Below, piece after piece: positions 22,018 to 34,728 of a stretch of 64,000 nucleotides of DNA. The first letter of the stretch is position 1, and each line of letters opens with the position of its first letter. A program made the position numbers and the translations under genes. Location: contig NW_026516749.1 of the NCBI RefSeq assembly GCF_025766255.1, positions 1-64,000 of the forward strand. The letters run 5' to 3'. The notes below the pieces were generated by a model, which was given only the letters and a program-made list of their open reading frames with translations, made no database searches and was not told where the DNA came from. This DNA comes from Zychaea mexicana (taxonomy: Eukaryota; Mucoromycota; Mucoromycetes; Mucorales; Lichtheimiaceae).

Positions 22018-22500
22018 GGTTTTATACAAAGTAAAAGAGAGAGAGAGGGAGCTTTTTCACGCTTTCGCTGGGTCCCTTTGCCAATAAAATTTTTTTTTTC
22101 GCTCACAGCATTCTTTTTCCCTCCCTCTCTGTATAAGATGCGGGCTTTCAAAAGGGTTGACCAAGCCTTCAATCTGAACAGTTAGGTAAACCAGCAAACA
22201 CACACTCTGTCTCTCTCTGTCTCTCTCTCTCTCGTTTGCCAACTTGGATACATTGCTTCTCAATGCGTTACCTGGTGCGCGAGCTTCTTGAGGGAAAAAA
22301 AGAAGCACCACTGTATTCCAAGTGAAGCGGATCTATGTGTAAGAGCGTAACATGTGAGCTTTGATGCATTGTTTTGCAACGATTGTTGCCAACACGATAT
22401 CCGACAAGAAAGCGTGATAGTCATCGATGATGCATACATATAAGGGTTCCGTTTTTTAAAAAAAAAAAAGATATCTTGACATTATTATTAATAGTAATTA

Positions 22501-24921
22501 TTACAGATCACACGTAGCGGCAGAAGAACCACCCTCGCCTGAACTACCCAATACAACTTTCTGGATACTAAAGAAAGTACTAAAGATCATGATAACCAGT
22601 CCAAATATCAAAAGCGCCCAGTAACGAATCTTGTTGACTTTGAAAAGACCATCCTTGGACTGCAGCTTGAGATAAGAGAGTGGCGGTAAGATATACGCCA
22701 ACATGGTTGCTGAGAACCCGCCTGTCAGTTCCAAAACAATGCCTAAATTGCATGTCAATAAAGATACGATCAATGGAACCAGCACGAGAATCGTGGTCAT
22801 GGTGGCGTGTCGTAAAGTACTGTAGGGTGCTGTGGGCCAAAATGCGGTTTCAAGGACCTAGTATTATCCATCCGTTTCAATCAGTTCATCAGCCAATCTA
22901 TAACATCCCCTCCCCCCCCTTGATCATCCCATCATAAAATACCTCACGACAAACAAAAGCCTCTAACGGTAACGTTGTAAACATGTTGATACCAAAGGCC
23001 AATCGTGCCACGTTGATCAATACGTTATCCGGTGGGAAATTGTTCAAAATGTTTCCTGTAATGCATAATTCCGTCAAGTACTGTCGATCCTATCAATCCA
23101 CACTGCGCATATATATATACACATACCTGCAGTCTTATCAGTGAAGACCAGATAGCCAGAAACTGCAAGCACAGTACAAGTGACAAAAGACAGTGCCATG
23201 CTGTAATGAGTCACTCTGGCAAATCGATTCATGGAAGGCTGTCTCAATGATCCAAAAATCATGAAACTGTTGTGATGACACACAAATGCTTCAATAGAGT
23301 AAATGTTAGGAGCAAGCCCATGGTCTCCTCACATGAAAAAAAAAAGTAGAAATCGGTCTTACCAAAACTAATAACAGCAATGGCCTGGATCAGTTCATTG
23401 TTGGCAAAACTGAACCGGAAATCCGGATTGCCTCGAATTTCGAGTGGCATTTTTGGACCCTCAATAGCCACACTGATACAGATCACAATAATCGTGATTA
23501 GTGCTAGTCCGCTCGTCTTGGCGAGTTTGGACATGTCGCGATACAGCGATAATGGATAGGCAATCAAAACGGTGAAAAAGGTTATACATAATCTTCGGTT
23601 GCCAAAGAGCCATACGAATGGAATGTCATCGATGTTTGGTATGAGTGAACGAAACACGTGAGGAATGGTATCACCTATTTGTCACCGTCCCCAATCCATG
23701 CCATACATACACACATACACATACATTTTAAGAAAACGTCATTAGCTAGACATAGATTTTCCCTTTCTGCCCCCCATTCAATATGAAAAACACCCCGTCC
23801 CACTGCAGTTTACTTACCGATGATAACACAGTATGCGCACATGCCTATATTTACGAACCCAAAAAGTCCGTGTTAGTCTTGAACACTTGCGTTCTTGCCC
23901 TTTTACCCTTCTCTAAAAGTTATATATTCCGTGTTATTTTTTATACCTCCAAAAGCAAATGCAAATTGCGCTATTGAAATAGCTAATAAGCCTGGTCGGC
24001 CAAACGCGTGTTCCATGAGGTCTTGATAATTAGATCGTCCCGACAATTTTCCATTGTATATGAGCAGACGCACTGTCCAATCTTTTTTTTAAGAGAGACG
24101 ACCCAGATGTAAGCTATCAGTGAAACTTCCAAGGGGGGTGGGGCCCATATGAAAACTTACCAACAAGGATGGTGACAATGATAAGTGATATTAAGCCCAT
24201 TCCAAAACCCTATAGTTTTTGTAAAAGTAGTCGAGTCGGTTACACTTTGTGGCCAAAGTCAAACCTCTCTTTTTCATCTTTTGTCTTACCGCCTCTTTAA
24301 AGGAGAATGGGAGACCAATGATGCCTGCACCGATGATACTGTTGGACATATTCAACTACTTTACGAAAAAGAAAGGTTTTTAAGTAATAGTTAATTCTCC
24401 TCCCCACTGGGGAAAGGGAACGCCCCCCCTGGACCTGCTTTTATAAACGTGTCGAAAAGAACCAAACTTACAAAACCAGCAAATACAGAGCCACCTTCTG
24501 AAGGCAACCGATACGACGTGTCAGGTCGTTCCAGGTCGTCGTCTTCGTCGTCACTGTCTTGTAACAAACGTCGACGATCCATACTGTGCCTTGGTAACAG
24601 CGTCAATTCACTGTCGTCAACTTCTAATGCCGCATAATATTCTGTGGTTGCTGTTGCTGACGACGTCGACGGGTTATTGTCATTGTCGGCCACTTGAAGT
24701 TTACTCACAATGGCTGCTGTTGTTGTTGTTGTTGCTACGCTACTACTGTTGGTATTGTCATTTTTATTATTACGGCGGTGACCGTCGTCGTCGTCGTCGT
24801 CGTCATGGTATTGATGGATTGCCTCATCGGTTTCCGAATAGTCCGAGTCTGCCGAAGGGTCAAGTAAGCCCTTTTTGGCATCATCATCGTCTACTGCAAG
24901 ATGATCTCGACCTCGGGGCAT
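22501..24921 (-). CDS. AAAP-family amino-acid transporter (AVT/SLC38-like)
   Basis: Nine exons: 24472-24921, 24290-24355, 24161-24209, 23947-24081, 23818-23844, 23674-23363, 23288-23127, 23055-22943, 22857-22501 (minus strand); 556 residues, phases consistent. An acidic, Asp- and Asn-rich N-terminus of about 150 residues precedes the membrane domain. The signature SNSIIGAGIIGLPFSFKEAG opens the first membrane helix, as in SLC38 and yeast Avt5-7; FAFVCHHNSFMIFGSLRQPS and LPLEAFVCRE are also family blocks. About 11 membrane segments can be read. Its probable role is export or exchange of neutral amino acids at the vacuole; substrate not predictable. Exon 5 is only 27 nt. Confidence 0.9.
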
Positions 24922-25220
24922 TTGGGTTTTTTTTTTTTAGAAATGGAGTTAAAAAGTGTGAAGAGCAAGCGAGCGGGAGAGGGAGGACAAGGTACTATTA
25001 CAAAAGCGTATGTGTGTGTGTGTGTGTGTGTACAGTTTTGGAAGAGTCACAGCCCTTTTTTTTTTTATTCCAAAGCACCAGGAAAACGAGGCCGTTTTTT
25101 TCTGGCCAATGTTACACATGATGCAATTTTAAAGCAGGATGCCAGCTGCTTCTGTCCCTGCTAACGACATACCAAGGAACTCATCAAGGGACGACACCCA
25201 CATCACGGGTAAACCATGTA

Positions 25221-26354
25221 CTACTTGACTCCATGTGGGTTTGAATGCTTCGACGACACTCCTTTACCGTCTTCTTCTTCTTCTTGATACTTGGCGTCCT
25301 CTTCCTCTGCAATCCGACAAACGTGTTGAAAGAATCTAAGTTTAATGTGGTGTGATTTAATAAGACAACATACATGTGCAGGTTGCATGATGATGATGAT
25401 GACTCGTTTACTACTACTAGCTTACTTTATTTTATCCGGTTTCTGATAGGCAGATACAAGCCCACTGGTACTGGGCATGACAAACAATTGTGTGGCTCCT
25501 TGCTGATCATCCCATGGAATCCGTTTTGCTTGTAATCCCATTTGCTTGCATTTTTTTCCACTGTATATTTCATAAATGCCTTTCCCCACAAAACAAGCGA
25601 CCCGTGGTCGATACCGTCGGAATTTAGCTGTGAGTGTGGGGATCCCTGCACGTTGTTCTGCCATCGTCAAATCCGATGCCTTGCGTGACGACCGCATAGT
25701 CAAATTGGTGATACCGACACGGTACAGCGCTGGAAGGTTCACGTCGTCAACAAACGTGACTTTTCTGTCCACAAGGCCTAGGAACATGGGGAGCAGTTAA
25801 TGATAACTCCAGTTTCCATATCTGTTTCTTTTTTTTAGGCTAAAACATAATACTACTACTACTACTACTACTATTACTGTCACTAACTAAAGCATGTATC
25901 GTTCGGGCTTACCACTTGCACTAAGACAGGGCCAAAAGTGATTAGTTGGACCGGCAAAGTGATGTCCTTTTGCTGCGCTAATGAGGCCCGGATTGATTCC
26001 AACAAACAAGACCTTGAGATCGTAATCAATATTGTCCGGAACAGGCATGCCGTCGTCTTCCTCGTCCTCGTCTTGTTGTTGTTGTTGTTTTATTATGGTG
26101 CTCCCACCACTATTTTTACTGGCATGGTCGTCGTTGTTGTTGATGCTGGAGTCATTGTTTTTGTTGCTGGTCGTCGTCGTCGTATCCTTAAAATAGGGCG
26201 AGTGTTTCAAGCTGCCAACTACTTTTTTGGTGGCGCGTGGCATTAATTGATACGACGTTGCGGAAAAAAATGTTTCACCAGCTTTGTTCCCACCACGCAT
26301 CCTATTTTGCTTTTTACTGGTACCAGCTAATAATTGATCAGTAGGACACCGCAT
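25221..26354 (-). CDS. TDG: Mismatch-specific thymine/uracil-DNA glycosylase (TDG/Mug)
   Basis: Three exons: 25913-26354, 25426-25777, 25221-25335 (minus strand), 302 residues. A basic and Asn/Gln-rich leader of about 105 residues precedes the core. Motif A, FVGINPGLISAAKGHHFAGP (about 117-136), includes the catalytic Asn121; NHFWPCL follows. Then YRVGITNLTMRSSRKASDLT, FVGKGIYEIYSGKK and motif B VMPSTSGLVS (about 247-256), and an acidic tail. These are defining blocks of the Mug/TDG branch of the uracil-DNA glycosylase superfamily, which removes T or U opposite G in nuclear DNA. The third exon was found by the GTAAGC donor in DKIK and restores DKIKFFQHVCRIAEEED. Confidence 0.95.
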
Positions 26355-29300
26355 TGTGTATTATGCAAACTGAGCTTCGATTCGAGAACAAAGAACACTA
26401 ATGTTTGTTTACGACAATGGTTATGTATGCCACATTGATACGGCAATATACATAGAGCAACTCCATGAAACATCAGTTATTACATTCCTTGATAAAATGC
26501 GACGACCATGTGTACTTTAGGAATTCGTTCTTCAATACAGACTTGTACATTTTGAAAAATGTTGATTAGCATAGCAATAACAACTATTTTGGCAACACTA
26601 CCTATTTTGAATTGTTCTGTCTCCCCTGGCATGGTCTATAAAACGCAGCAGCATATGATAAAGTGTAGATCGATCTACCATCACTGTTTTACCATCTTTT
26701 CCAGCTTCGTTTCTCAAAAACAACAGCAGTACTTCTCAACAAAGGGATCGATACAGGATCATGTCGTACTTGTGGTAATGGCTCGCACGTAAAGTGTTGG
26801 ACTTGTTCGGAGCATCGCCTCGGCCTTCTCCCACCTTGCTGCCCTTTTTGTCCTTTCCTGCACAGGAAAGTTCGTCGAATTCGCGTGCTCGCTCTCCTGT
26901 AAATCAATAACATTTTGTTTCGTGTTATCAGTTTGTAAAGTTGCTTATTGCGGACATTTCTTTTCTTGTTATCGGGATCATTTTCTTCAGCAGCTGCTTT
27001 TTATTCTTGTTGAATTTACGCTCTTTTCTCGCATATACGTATTAAACTCCTGGATTGCATTGGCTTGTGTTGAAGAGACATACAGGATTTTTCATCAGGT
27101 AGTGGACTTGGCTCATAACCATGTCTTTTATCTACTATGTATAACGATTCAATTATACTTGTGTTTACTCATTCGCGAATATCTGACTCTCGTTACCTTC
27201 TTAATGCAATACTGCATATGATATTCTCCTGTTCGTCCAACAACTTTCTGGATTCAGCTACATGTTAGTTTTGAGACGCGAGTCGATACAATGTAATAAA
27301 ATAAAACCCATTCTTCCGATGCATAAACGTTTAAGGTAATATATCCTTTGTTGATGTGTACGTTGGCATGGTTGAACAAACACCGTTAGACGTTATGAAT
27401 CGAACTTTTGGCACCACGGTTCTGTCAGATATGCGTATATGGTAGCTTTTGGTGTTCCTTGGAATAAGTACGAGAAACTTGTACGGACAATAATAGCGTT
27501 GCATGTCAGCAGCAAGATGCGCTACCACAAATTGCCTCCTTCGTCAAACAGATTATTGGATGCATCTACATGTATATCCGCATATTTTACAACATTAGTC
27601 AGTATACGAGAGAGATTTAGTATAGTCATTTTCTGACTTGTTAGAACAAGCATCGCGACTGCATAAAAAACACGCCTCCTATTCACTTTCCAAGATGAAA
27701 AGATGTACTTGTTCCAGCTTCTGTTTCGAAAACAGATGTAGGTTCCTCTGATATGCATCAGATCATTTAACGAAACCATATGGGAGATTCTTTTACTTGT
27801 CGAGCATCAATGTTTCACTACTATACATAGACAATGACTCCATTTCTTATCTTCGGCACCGTATCGTATTAGCATCCTTCTTGAATAATTCAGACGCCTT
27901 GGAAACACACGCTCTGTGCAAGGCCATCGTGCTCTGGTTTCCTTTATTTCTTTCTTTTGCTTGAGCTTAAGGTGGTAGCCAAATTGAGCTTTGCAGCTAA
28001 ATCGGGTATCCGCAGAAGGAAATAGACGTTAGTACAGCACGATCGACATGATATTTGAACGCTTTTTTAGTATTACATATATTTAACAGCACCTCCTCAT
28101 TATTTAATTATCTCAGATAATGGACCAGATCAATTGACATTTTTTTTTACTTTAGTATATCGAGAGTTCGTAATAAATACTGTATAAAGTACTATGTAGA
28201 AGACGTGATATTCATTCAAGGCACACAATATGAAATCCATGCTGAGATTTTTCTCCGATAATACTCATAGTGCATCAGCATAAGTTGAAGATAAATGTAT
28301 CTATTGCTAGCATGTAAGTTATCATGATACAGGATATAGATAAATGAATGTACATAGTATAAGCCTGCGTTTCTGACACCGGAAAGTGCAATGCATTTCC
28401 ACGTACAATTCCAGCTTTTGTGTTAGGCTTACTTTTTAATTTGTGCTATTATGTATGAAGAAATGATGATGATGAACTGATATTTCTCGCAACCCACCGA
28501 GCTTAAAGAACGTTTGAAGTAGGAATTTTTAACCTATAATAGACACAGCCTGTTAGTGCAACTCATGTGTACGTTAGGGAGAAAGTGATGGAGCGGGGGT
28601 AGCTGCTGTATGTAGTATACGCTTCTGAGTTAGACTTTTACGGAAAGAGAGCAATATACTTGGTACTAGATAAGCAACAGGAACTACAGTTACTTTATCA
28701 TATTTACCAAAAACGAGCCAAAAAGAAAGAAAGAAGATTAAGGTTTAGAATCACCACCGATATTACTCGCTGTTGGTCTTTGAAAGTCTTTAAGATCTAG
28801 AGCTTTTTGTTGACAGCTCTCCTCGCTTGTGAGGCCCGAAAGCTGTATATCAAAGTCTGCTCTTGTTTTCTTTTCAGCTCTCGATTAACTTGTCAGTAAC
28901 TACTACTATTGTATATATAGTAGCTGTATATTATCAGGGCTATTGGATGTACTGTAGGCACTGCGAAAGCATGTTACTTTTTTTTCGGTTTTGATCCAGA
29001 AGGTACCATGATGGTGTTTGAGATTAAATTTCATCAATAACAAACGCGTGTTCTACTTGATATAAATAATCAAAACTGGTTTATGAAAAAGAAAAAAGAT
29101 CGCCCTATTTTACCAGTTACGGATGCGCGAGCCACTTTTTATCGTTAAAGAGTAGGATATGAGAGGTTGCTAATCCATATATGATCATCGTAAACCCGGA
29201 ATAATCCCGACTCATCTATTAATATTAGCTGCTAAATGACTTCAATAATGGATTAGAACATGGTCATAAAATTTGGTAGTTCTACTAGTCAGGATAAAGT

Positions 29301-30625
29301 TTCTAGATACAGCACATGTCGGCCGAATTCTCGGCGATCGCGCATCTGTCGTGGATTTTACCTAATTACAATGATAGTTACACAAGAGGAAGACACATTA
29401 CAACCGACATTCGAGGAGCTGCAGAATATATTTTCTCCAGAAGCCAAACAACATATGTTAGTAGTGAATGTACGTCACTGTAAAGCACTATATTATTTAT
29501 ATTGAGTAGGTTTTTCTTTTGTAAGTATATAAAGTCAAACGACGCGTTATGCACCGAAAGAGAGATGTTTCGATGATCACCTTTTTTTTCTGACAGATCG
29601 TTGGGTTTCTCGGTTACACAAAAATATTAGCAGCAGCCTCTCCACTGCTAAGAAGGAAGGAGAGCCGGTTTCCTTACTGCTTTGGTTAGCGGCCCGATTA
29701 CATTGATGCATGCAAATATTACATATTTATTATATTACCGAGGTAATAAGAGTGCAACTCTCTTTTCATTATACAATGTGGGCGAAATAAGAGAACTGTT
29801 GACAAGAAGAATGGTGGTAAATCACTGTTGTTGTTGTGCCAACTTATTAATATCTTTGTACGCCATTGTATCATCATAGATCGATTTATTTAATTATTCT
29901 TTGATTGTTGTGGAAGAAAAGATGCAAATGATACTTTTGTCACTGAAGCAGTATGACATTTTATGGTAATGCAATAGAGTCCATCTGATGCTGCAGTTCA
30001 ATGTTTAGGGGCATATGCCTCAATCCGCCGCTCCTTGCAAGGGCCCGCACGTCCCATTGTTTTCGGTCCATGAAATTCTTATCAAGTTCACCAAATTTCG
30101 CGCAAATGTTTACAAGAAACTCAGCAACGCTTCTTCCCATTCGTGAACATCAGCAACAGTATGATAAGAGTTGACAAGTCGTAAAGCAATTAAATGATGT
30201 ATGCACAGAGCAAGATCGATGGGTGTTATTAGTCACAAAGGTTACAGAAACAGAAAGAAGTCTATTACGCGACACAGTAGATCCATGAGTATCTTTTTTT
30301 TTCTTTTCGCGTGGTCTTAATGTTACCTAGAAATTTGTGTAGCATACAGAAAATGCAAAATGTCACCATGGACCCACAGGCTGGACCCTTAAGTAAGCTA
30401 TGCTACATACGAAAGAGAAGAGAAGAAGACGAGAAGAGCGAATCGTTCTTTCCTTTTCTTCTTTTTTCTCATCTATAAGTTTCTTATTATAATCTTTCTC
30501 GCTACCTTTTTTTTTTCTTTTTCTTTTTTTTTTTCGACGTTTCTATTGTTGATTTGTCGTCGTCGTCGTCGTCGTTGTCGTCGTTGTTGTTGTCGCTATC
30601 GCTCTCTATCTCTCTCGCGCATATA
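26355..30625. other. 4.3-kb gene-poor stretch
   Basis: No confident gene. At 26637 a TATAAAAC box precedes a Cys-rich plus-strand reading (about 26745-26899: CRTCGNGSHVKCWTC, then CCPFC) without its own ATG, possibly a remnant. A minus-strand reading near 30000-30210 (IHHLIALRLVNSYHTVADVH, then EWEEALLSFLVN with one frame break) also looks like eroded coding DNA. Pyrimidine tracts and GTC repeats near 30470-30600 belong to the noxR leader. No tRNA was recognised. Confidence 0.5.
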
Positions 30626-30630
30626 TATAT

Positions 30631-32759
30631 ATGGAGTTCACCGTACTACAATCGCCCACTACTGCTACCACCGCACCATTTGAATTGTCCCACTACCGTC
30701 CGCTGATGCAATCGGATTTAGAGCAATGGCGAGCTGGGTGTCTTTATTTTGACAATCAAGACTATGATTCTGCCTTGCGAACGTTTATGGTGAGTTGATC
30801 AAAATTTCCCGCTGTAAAAATCTTTTATTCAAAAAAAAAAAAAAAAAAGAAGCAAGCTCTATGAAAAAGAAGAACCAACAGAAGAGAAATATTATTCTGA
30901 AAAAGAGAATAGGAGATAACGCACGAATGCACTTTAATATTGGATTGATTTTTGGTGTCCTTCAAGACTATCGTCGATCTGTGAGTGCAGTCCCTTTCCT
31001 TCGTTTCGGCTTCGGCCACATGCACCGGTTTCTATTGACCTGTCAAAAAAAATGTGATTCTTTTTAGGTTGCCGCGTTTAAGAAATCGCTGGAAATGGAT
31101 CCATTTTTTGCCGTGGCATGCTTTCAGCGCGGCGTAGCTCATTTTGCTTTAGGCGACCTTGTTAAAGCATATGAAGACTTTGATCAAGCTCACAAGGTGA
31201 GCATCACCAGAATCCATTATGTTACAAACTACACTTACAAGAGCAGCGTGTATCTAATAACTAAAACTATATGCTTTCATAAGAAACTTCGGGGCAATCC
31301 AATCATCAACTATCATCAACTTGGCCTGTCCTTTCGGCTCTACGAATGCGAGGTGCTCTTCAATCGGGGCATCTGTCAACTCTACCTAGGACGCATTGAT
31401 GCGGGGCTGACCGACTTGTACTTTTCCCAAAAAGCCAAACTGACAGAAGAGCATGAGATAATCGACCAGGCCGTGCGCGATCGGGGGAGAAACTACTCCG
31501 TGTACTCCATTCCACCTGGTGCGCTGTTCCGCCCGTCTGAAAAGAAGATGGAGCAGATGCGGCAGTTTCAAGTGGATTACAATCAAGGCGGCGACAGTGG
31601 TGGGTACTATGATGAAGGCGGCAATGGCACTGGTGGCGGTAAGCGACAGAATTCGGTCTTGTTGCCACCATCAGCTCCTTGGATGCAGGAAGTTGCAAGG
31701 ACGGATGCAACATTTTTGGCAGTACCGCAACCACAACTGCCTCTTCAGCCCATTGTGGCTCAAGTTCTCGAACAGCAGCAGCAGCAACAACAACAACAAC
31801 AAAGACCACCGAGCCCGGAAGAATTAGATCCATTCATGTTTGACCCTGTTCAGTTGAAACAACAACATCCGCCTCCGTTTATCCAGACAACAACGCCCAC
31901 CAAACAACAACAAAAGAAAAAAACATACGACCCAGAGAATGCATGGAAGGTCGTGGATCGACGGGCAACTCTGAAAAAGGACGAGTCATCAGCACGCCGA
32001 CTGCACCGCCCCACGACCCAAGACGAAAATTATTCGCCAATAACAGCAATGATGGTGTCTCCTGTTATCGCTTCTTCCGATCGTAACAACAACAACAACA
32101 ACAATGCCTTCCCTATACCCGCCGCACAGGACAACCAAGCCGATTACACCGGTACCCTGGATACCATGAGTTACTATGGTGACGATCTGGATGAAGAGCT
32201 TGACCGCGTGTATGCATCCCTGAATGCATATTTGACAACAAACAGCAAAGACAACAACAGCAAAAGAAGCGGCGAAGCACGAGCAGCAGCAGCACCGATA
32301 AAATCGCCACCAGTACCAGCACTAGCACACCCACCACCACCACCACCATCGCAACCATCATCATATCCTCATCTAATATCCAATAATAGCAAGCCAAAGA
32401 AAAAGAACATTTACAAACACATTTCACAACAGCCATCGTCACCGGACGCCAAGATAAAGATCAAGGTGCACTACCACGACACACGGATCCTGCTAGTGCC
32501 GAGCGATATTTTGTTCACCGAACTGCTGACACGCGTTCGAGCTAAATTTAACGTTGTCGCGTCTCAAGACCTGCGGCTCCAGTACAAGGACGAAGAGAAC
32601 GTCATGGTCCTCATGATAGACCAGGATGATCTAAATATGGCACGGTATCTGAGCCGCTCACGCAATGCCGCGACATCGAAACATCCCACATTGGAAAAAT
32701 TGGAGTTGTGGTGTATTTCCACCTCATCCTCTGCTACCACTCCATCCTACTTATCATAG
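30631..32759 (+). CDS. noxR: NoxR, p67phox-like NADPH oxidase regulator
   Basis: Four exons: 30631-30789, 30906-30980, 31068-31196, 31284-32759; 612 residues. The first 190 residues carry TPR units with the family's sequence: DLEQWRAGCLYFDNQDYDSA, ARMHFNIGLIFGVLQDY, FFAVACFQRGVAHFALGD, YHQLGLSFRLYECEVLFNRG. A low-complexity middle (Gln, Pro, Asn tracts) follows, and a C-terminal PB1 domain (about 508-590: KIKIKVHYHDTRILLVPSD, LRLQYKDEENVMVLMIDQDD). This TPR-PB1 order without SH3 is that of fungal NoxR, which activates NoxA/NoxB together with Rac and so controls superoxide production in hyphal growth and development. Exon 2's acceptor was chosen because it alone keeps the TPR in frame. Confidence 0.93.
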
Positions 32760-33205
32760 CATTTATTATTTCTTACATGTCTGGCATATCTTTTTTTTTT
32801 CTTTGCATAATCTCTATTACTAAACATTCGTTGGGAAGAGGGGAGCAAGAGGTCGATATCACTTGACCAGTCCCTTAAAGAGAAAAAAACAAAACCTTAT
32901 TATTTTTTTCGTTTCTGTGTACAGTCCTGTTTTTTTAACCCATTTTCAAACATTTTTTGTTCCCCAAACAGGAAAATAAAACTGCTTATGGGACGTCTAA
33001 AAACACACACACATCAACCCACCAGATACTGGCTAGTAAAAGCTATCATTTTTGTAATTTTGTTTTCAATGTGAGGGAAATTCTCTAAAATAAGAATGGG
33101 ATACCTTTCCTTCCAAAAACACGACGCTCTGTTATTGTTTGTAAAAATAGAATGAAACATGACGGATGGACGGAATTTATACATGGAGCTTAGTCTACAA
33201 CGACC
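32760..33205. other. noxR 3' region and intergenic
   Basis: T-rich with AATAAA-like signals (GGAAAATAAAACT near 32970) probably marking noxR polyadenylation. No gene. Confidence 0.5.
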
Positions 33206-33210
33206 ACAAC

Positions 33211-33247
33211 GGCCTGATGCATGAACAGGCCGAATAGGATATAAAAG
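33211..33247 (+). promoter_or_regulatory. TATA box and upstream inverted repeat
   Basis: TATAAAAG at 33240-33247 lies about 150 bp before the ATG at 33399. Immediately upstream, GGCCTG and CAGGCC form an inverted repeat with a 9-nt spacer (33211-33231), a possible factor-binding site. The leader has a CT-rich run and a CA-rich run. Confidence 0.55.
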
Positions 33248-33398
33248 GGTGAAAGAATTTTTGCCCCTCAGTTCTTTCCATCATCATCAACAAGAACAGC
33301 ATTTCTCTCTCTCTCTCTCTCACACGCTTTTCAAAACACACACGCACACTACTAGTCTTTTACTTTTTTTTAAACGCCAGTGGAAAAAACACAGAACC

Positions 33399-34054
33399 AT
33401 GTACTTCTTAGCTCATCAAAGCATTGTTCAAATCCTCATTGTATTGGTTTCCGTTCTGCTCGCCTTGGTCCACGCATTGCCTTTGGAAAGACGCGCCGAA
33501 AACATCAACATCAAGGTGACATCAAGCTCCCAGTTCTGCTCGTACCTGCCACCTTCTCCTGGTGAGGAGATTGCCCATGCTGAAGGCAGCGCTGTTCCCT
33601 TTTGCACCAGCAAGCAAGCTTCAGGCACACGTCAGTTCCCGTCTGGATTCATCACATCTGCTCATTTCAAATCGACTTCCACTTACTCTCAAGTTACCGG
33701 CCGTATTGACCGTACCAGATATCAGCTGTCATCGTCGGATGAAGGAGGACAGTATGATAACAAGGTCAGTCGATATGCATATGTCTCTTATTATGCATCT
33801 CTTTTGGGCTAGTTCTTCCTAGTGTCACTGATGGAGTTATTGTACTAACATAGTATCATCCTTATAAACATCTTCTACTTTACACTATATAGAATGAGAT
33901 TGGTGGAACTTGCAATGGTTGGAGCCACTGGGTTAACCTGGTAGAACCATCGGACAACATCTTTTGCATCCGTTGCTGCAAGAACTCCTCTGATTGTAAT
34001 CTGGGCCGCTCTGAATACGGTTGCCAGAGCATCGTTCCTGGCGATTACAGCTAA
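33399..34054 (+). CDS. Small secreted Cys-rich protein
   Basis: Two exons: 33399-33764 and 33893-34054, 175 residues. A strong signal peptide (hydrophobic core ILIVLVSVLLALVHA, about residues 11-25) is followed by LPLERRAENINIK, where RR could be a Kex2-type site. The mature part holds FCSYLPPSPGEEIAHAEG, VPFCTSK, and in exon 2 GTCNGWSHWVNLVEP, FCIRCCKNSSDCNLGR and YGCQSIVPGDYS. Eight cysteines probably form disulfides. I recognise it only as a type of conserved fungal secreted protein; no enzymatic motif is visible. Intron GTCAGT...ATATAG is canonical. Confidence 0.85.
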
Positions 34055-34728
34055 ATAGCACAATGCCGACCGTCACCCGATTTTACACCCCTTTGTCCTT
34101 GTCTTCATATATTGTATATTAATAATAGTAGTAGTAGTAGTAGTACTAGCACCGTGTAATATCCTCAACGAACACGCATGTTGGCTATACATATCTATAT
34201 AAATACAGCTTATTTTTGCATTCTCGATCCACGCTCTGTCATTCTCTTTTTTGTCTAATTACGTTGTCTGCAGGCATAAGATACACTTTAGGATGATACT
34301 TGCAACCATCGTCTCTTACAGATTTAGGGATGCTCAGAGAGAAGAGAGTGAAAAAAGCGAATTTTGCCGTCAAAGAATGATCTCGTTTAAAAGAACGATG
34401 ATGCTTTCATCTCGTGATTTGACGGCGACGACGATGATGATGATGATAAATTTCCTTCAACTATTAGTTAAATACACTCAAATAAAACTGTACATAGTAG
34501 CATGTCATGAGCCATACTGAAGTCTTTCGTGCGGGTCATCGCGACGAGGGCCACATACATAAATAGCACACGCACATCCGCTCTTCTTCATTATTGTTAG
34601 CCAGTGTGCGAAATGCAAAGCATTTCGTCTTTCATGTAACAAACCATCAATTTGACATGTCTCAACTTTGTGGATTCCTACGACGGTCCCTTCTGATGCG
34701 GTATGTAATACAGTAATCATAGTTTAAC

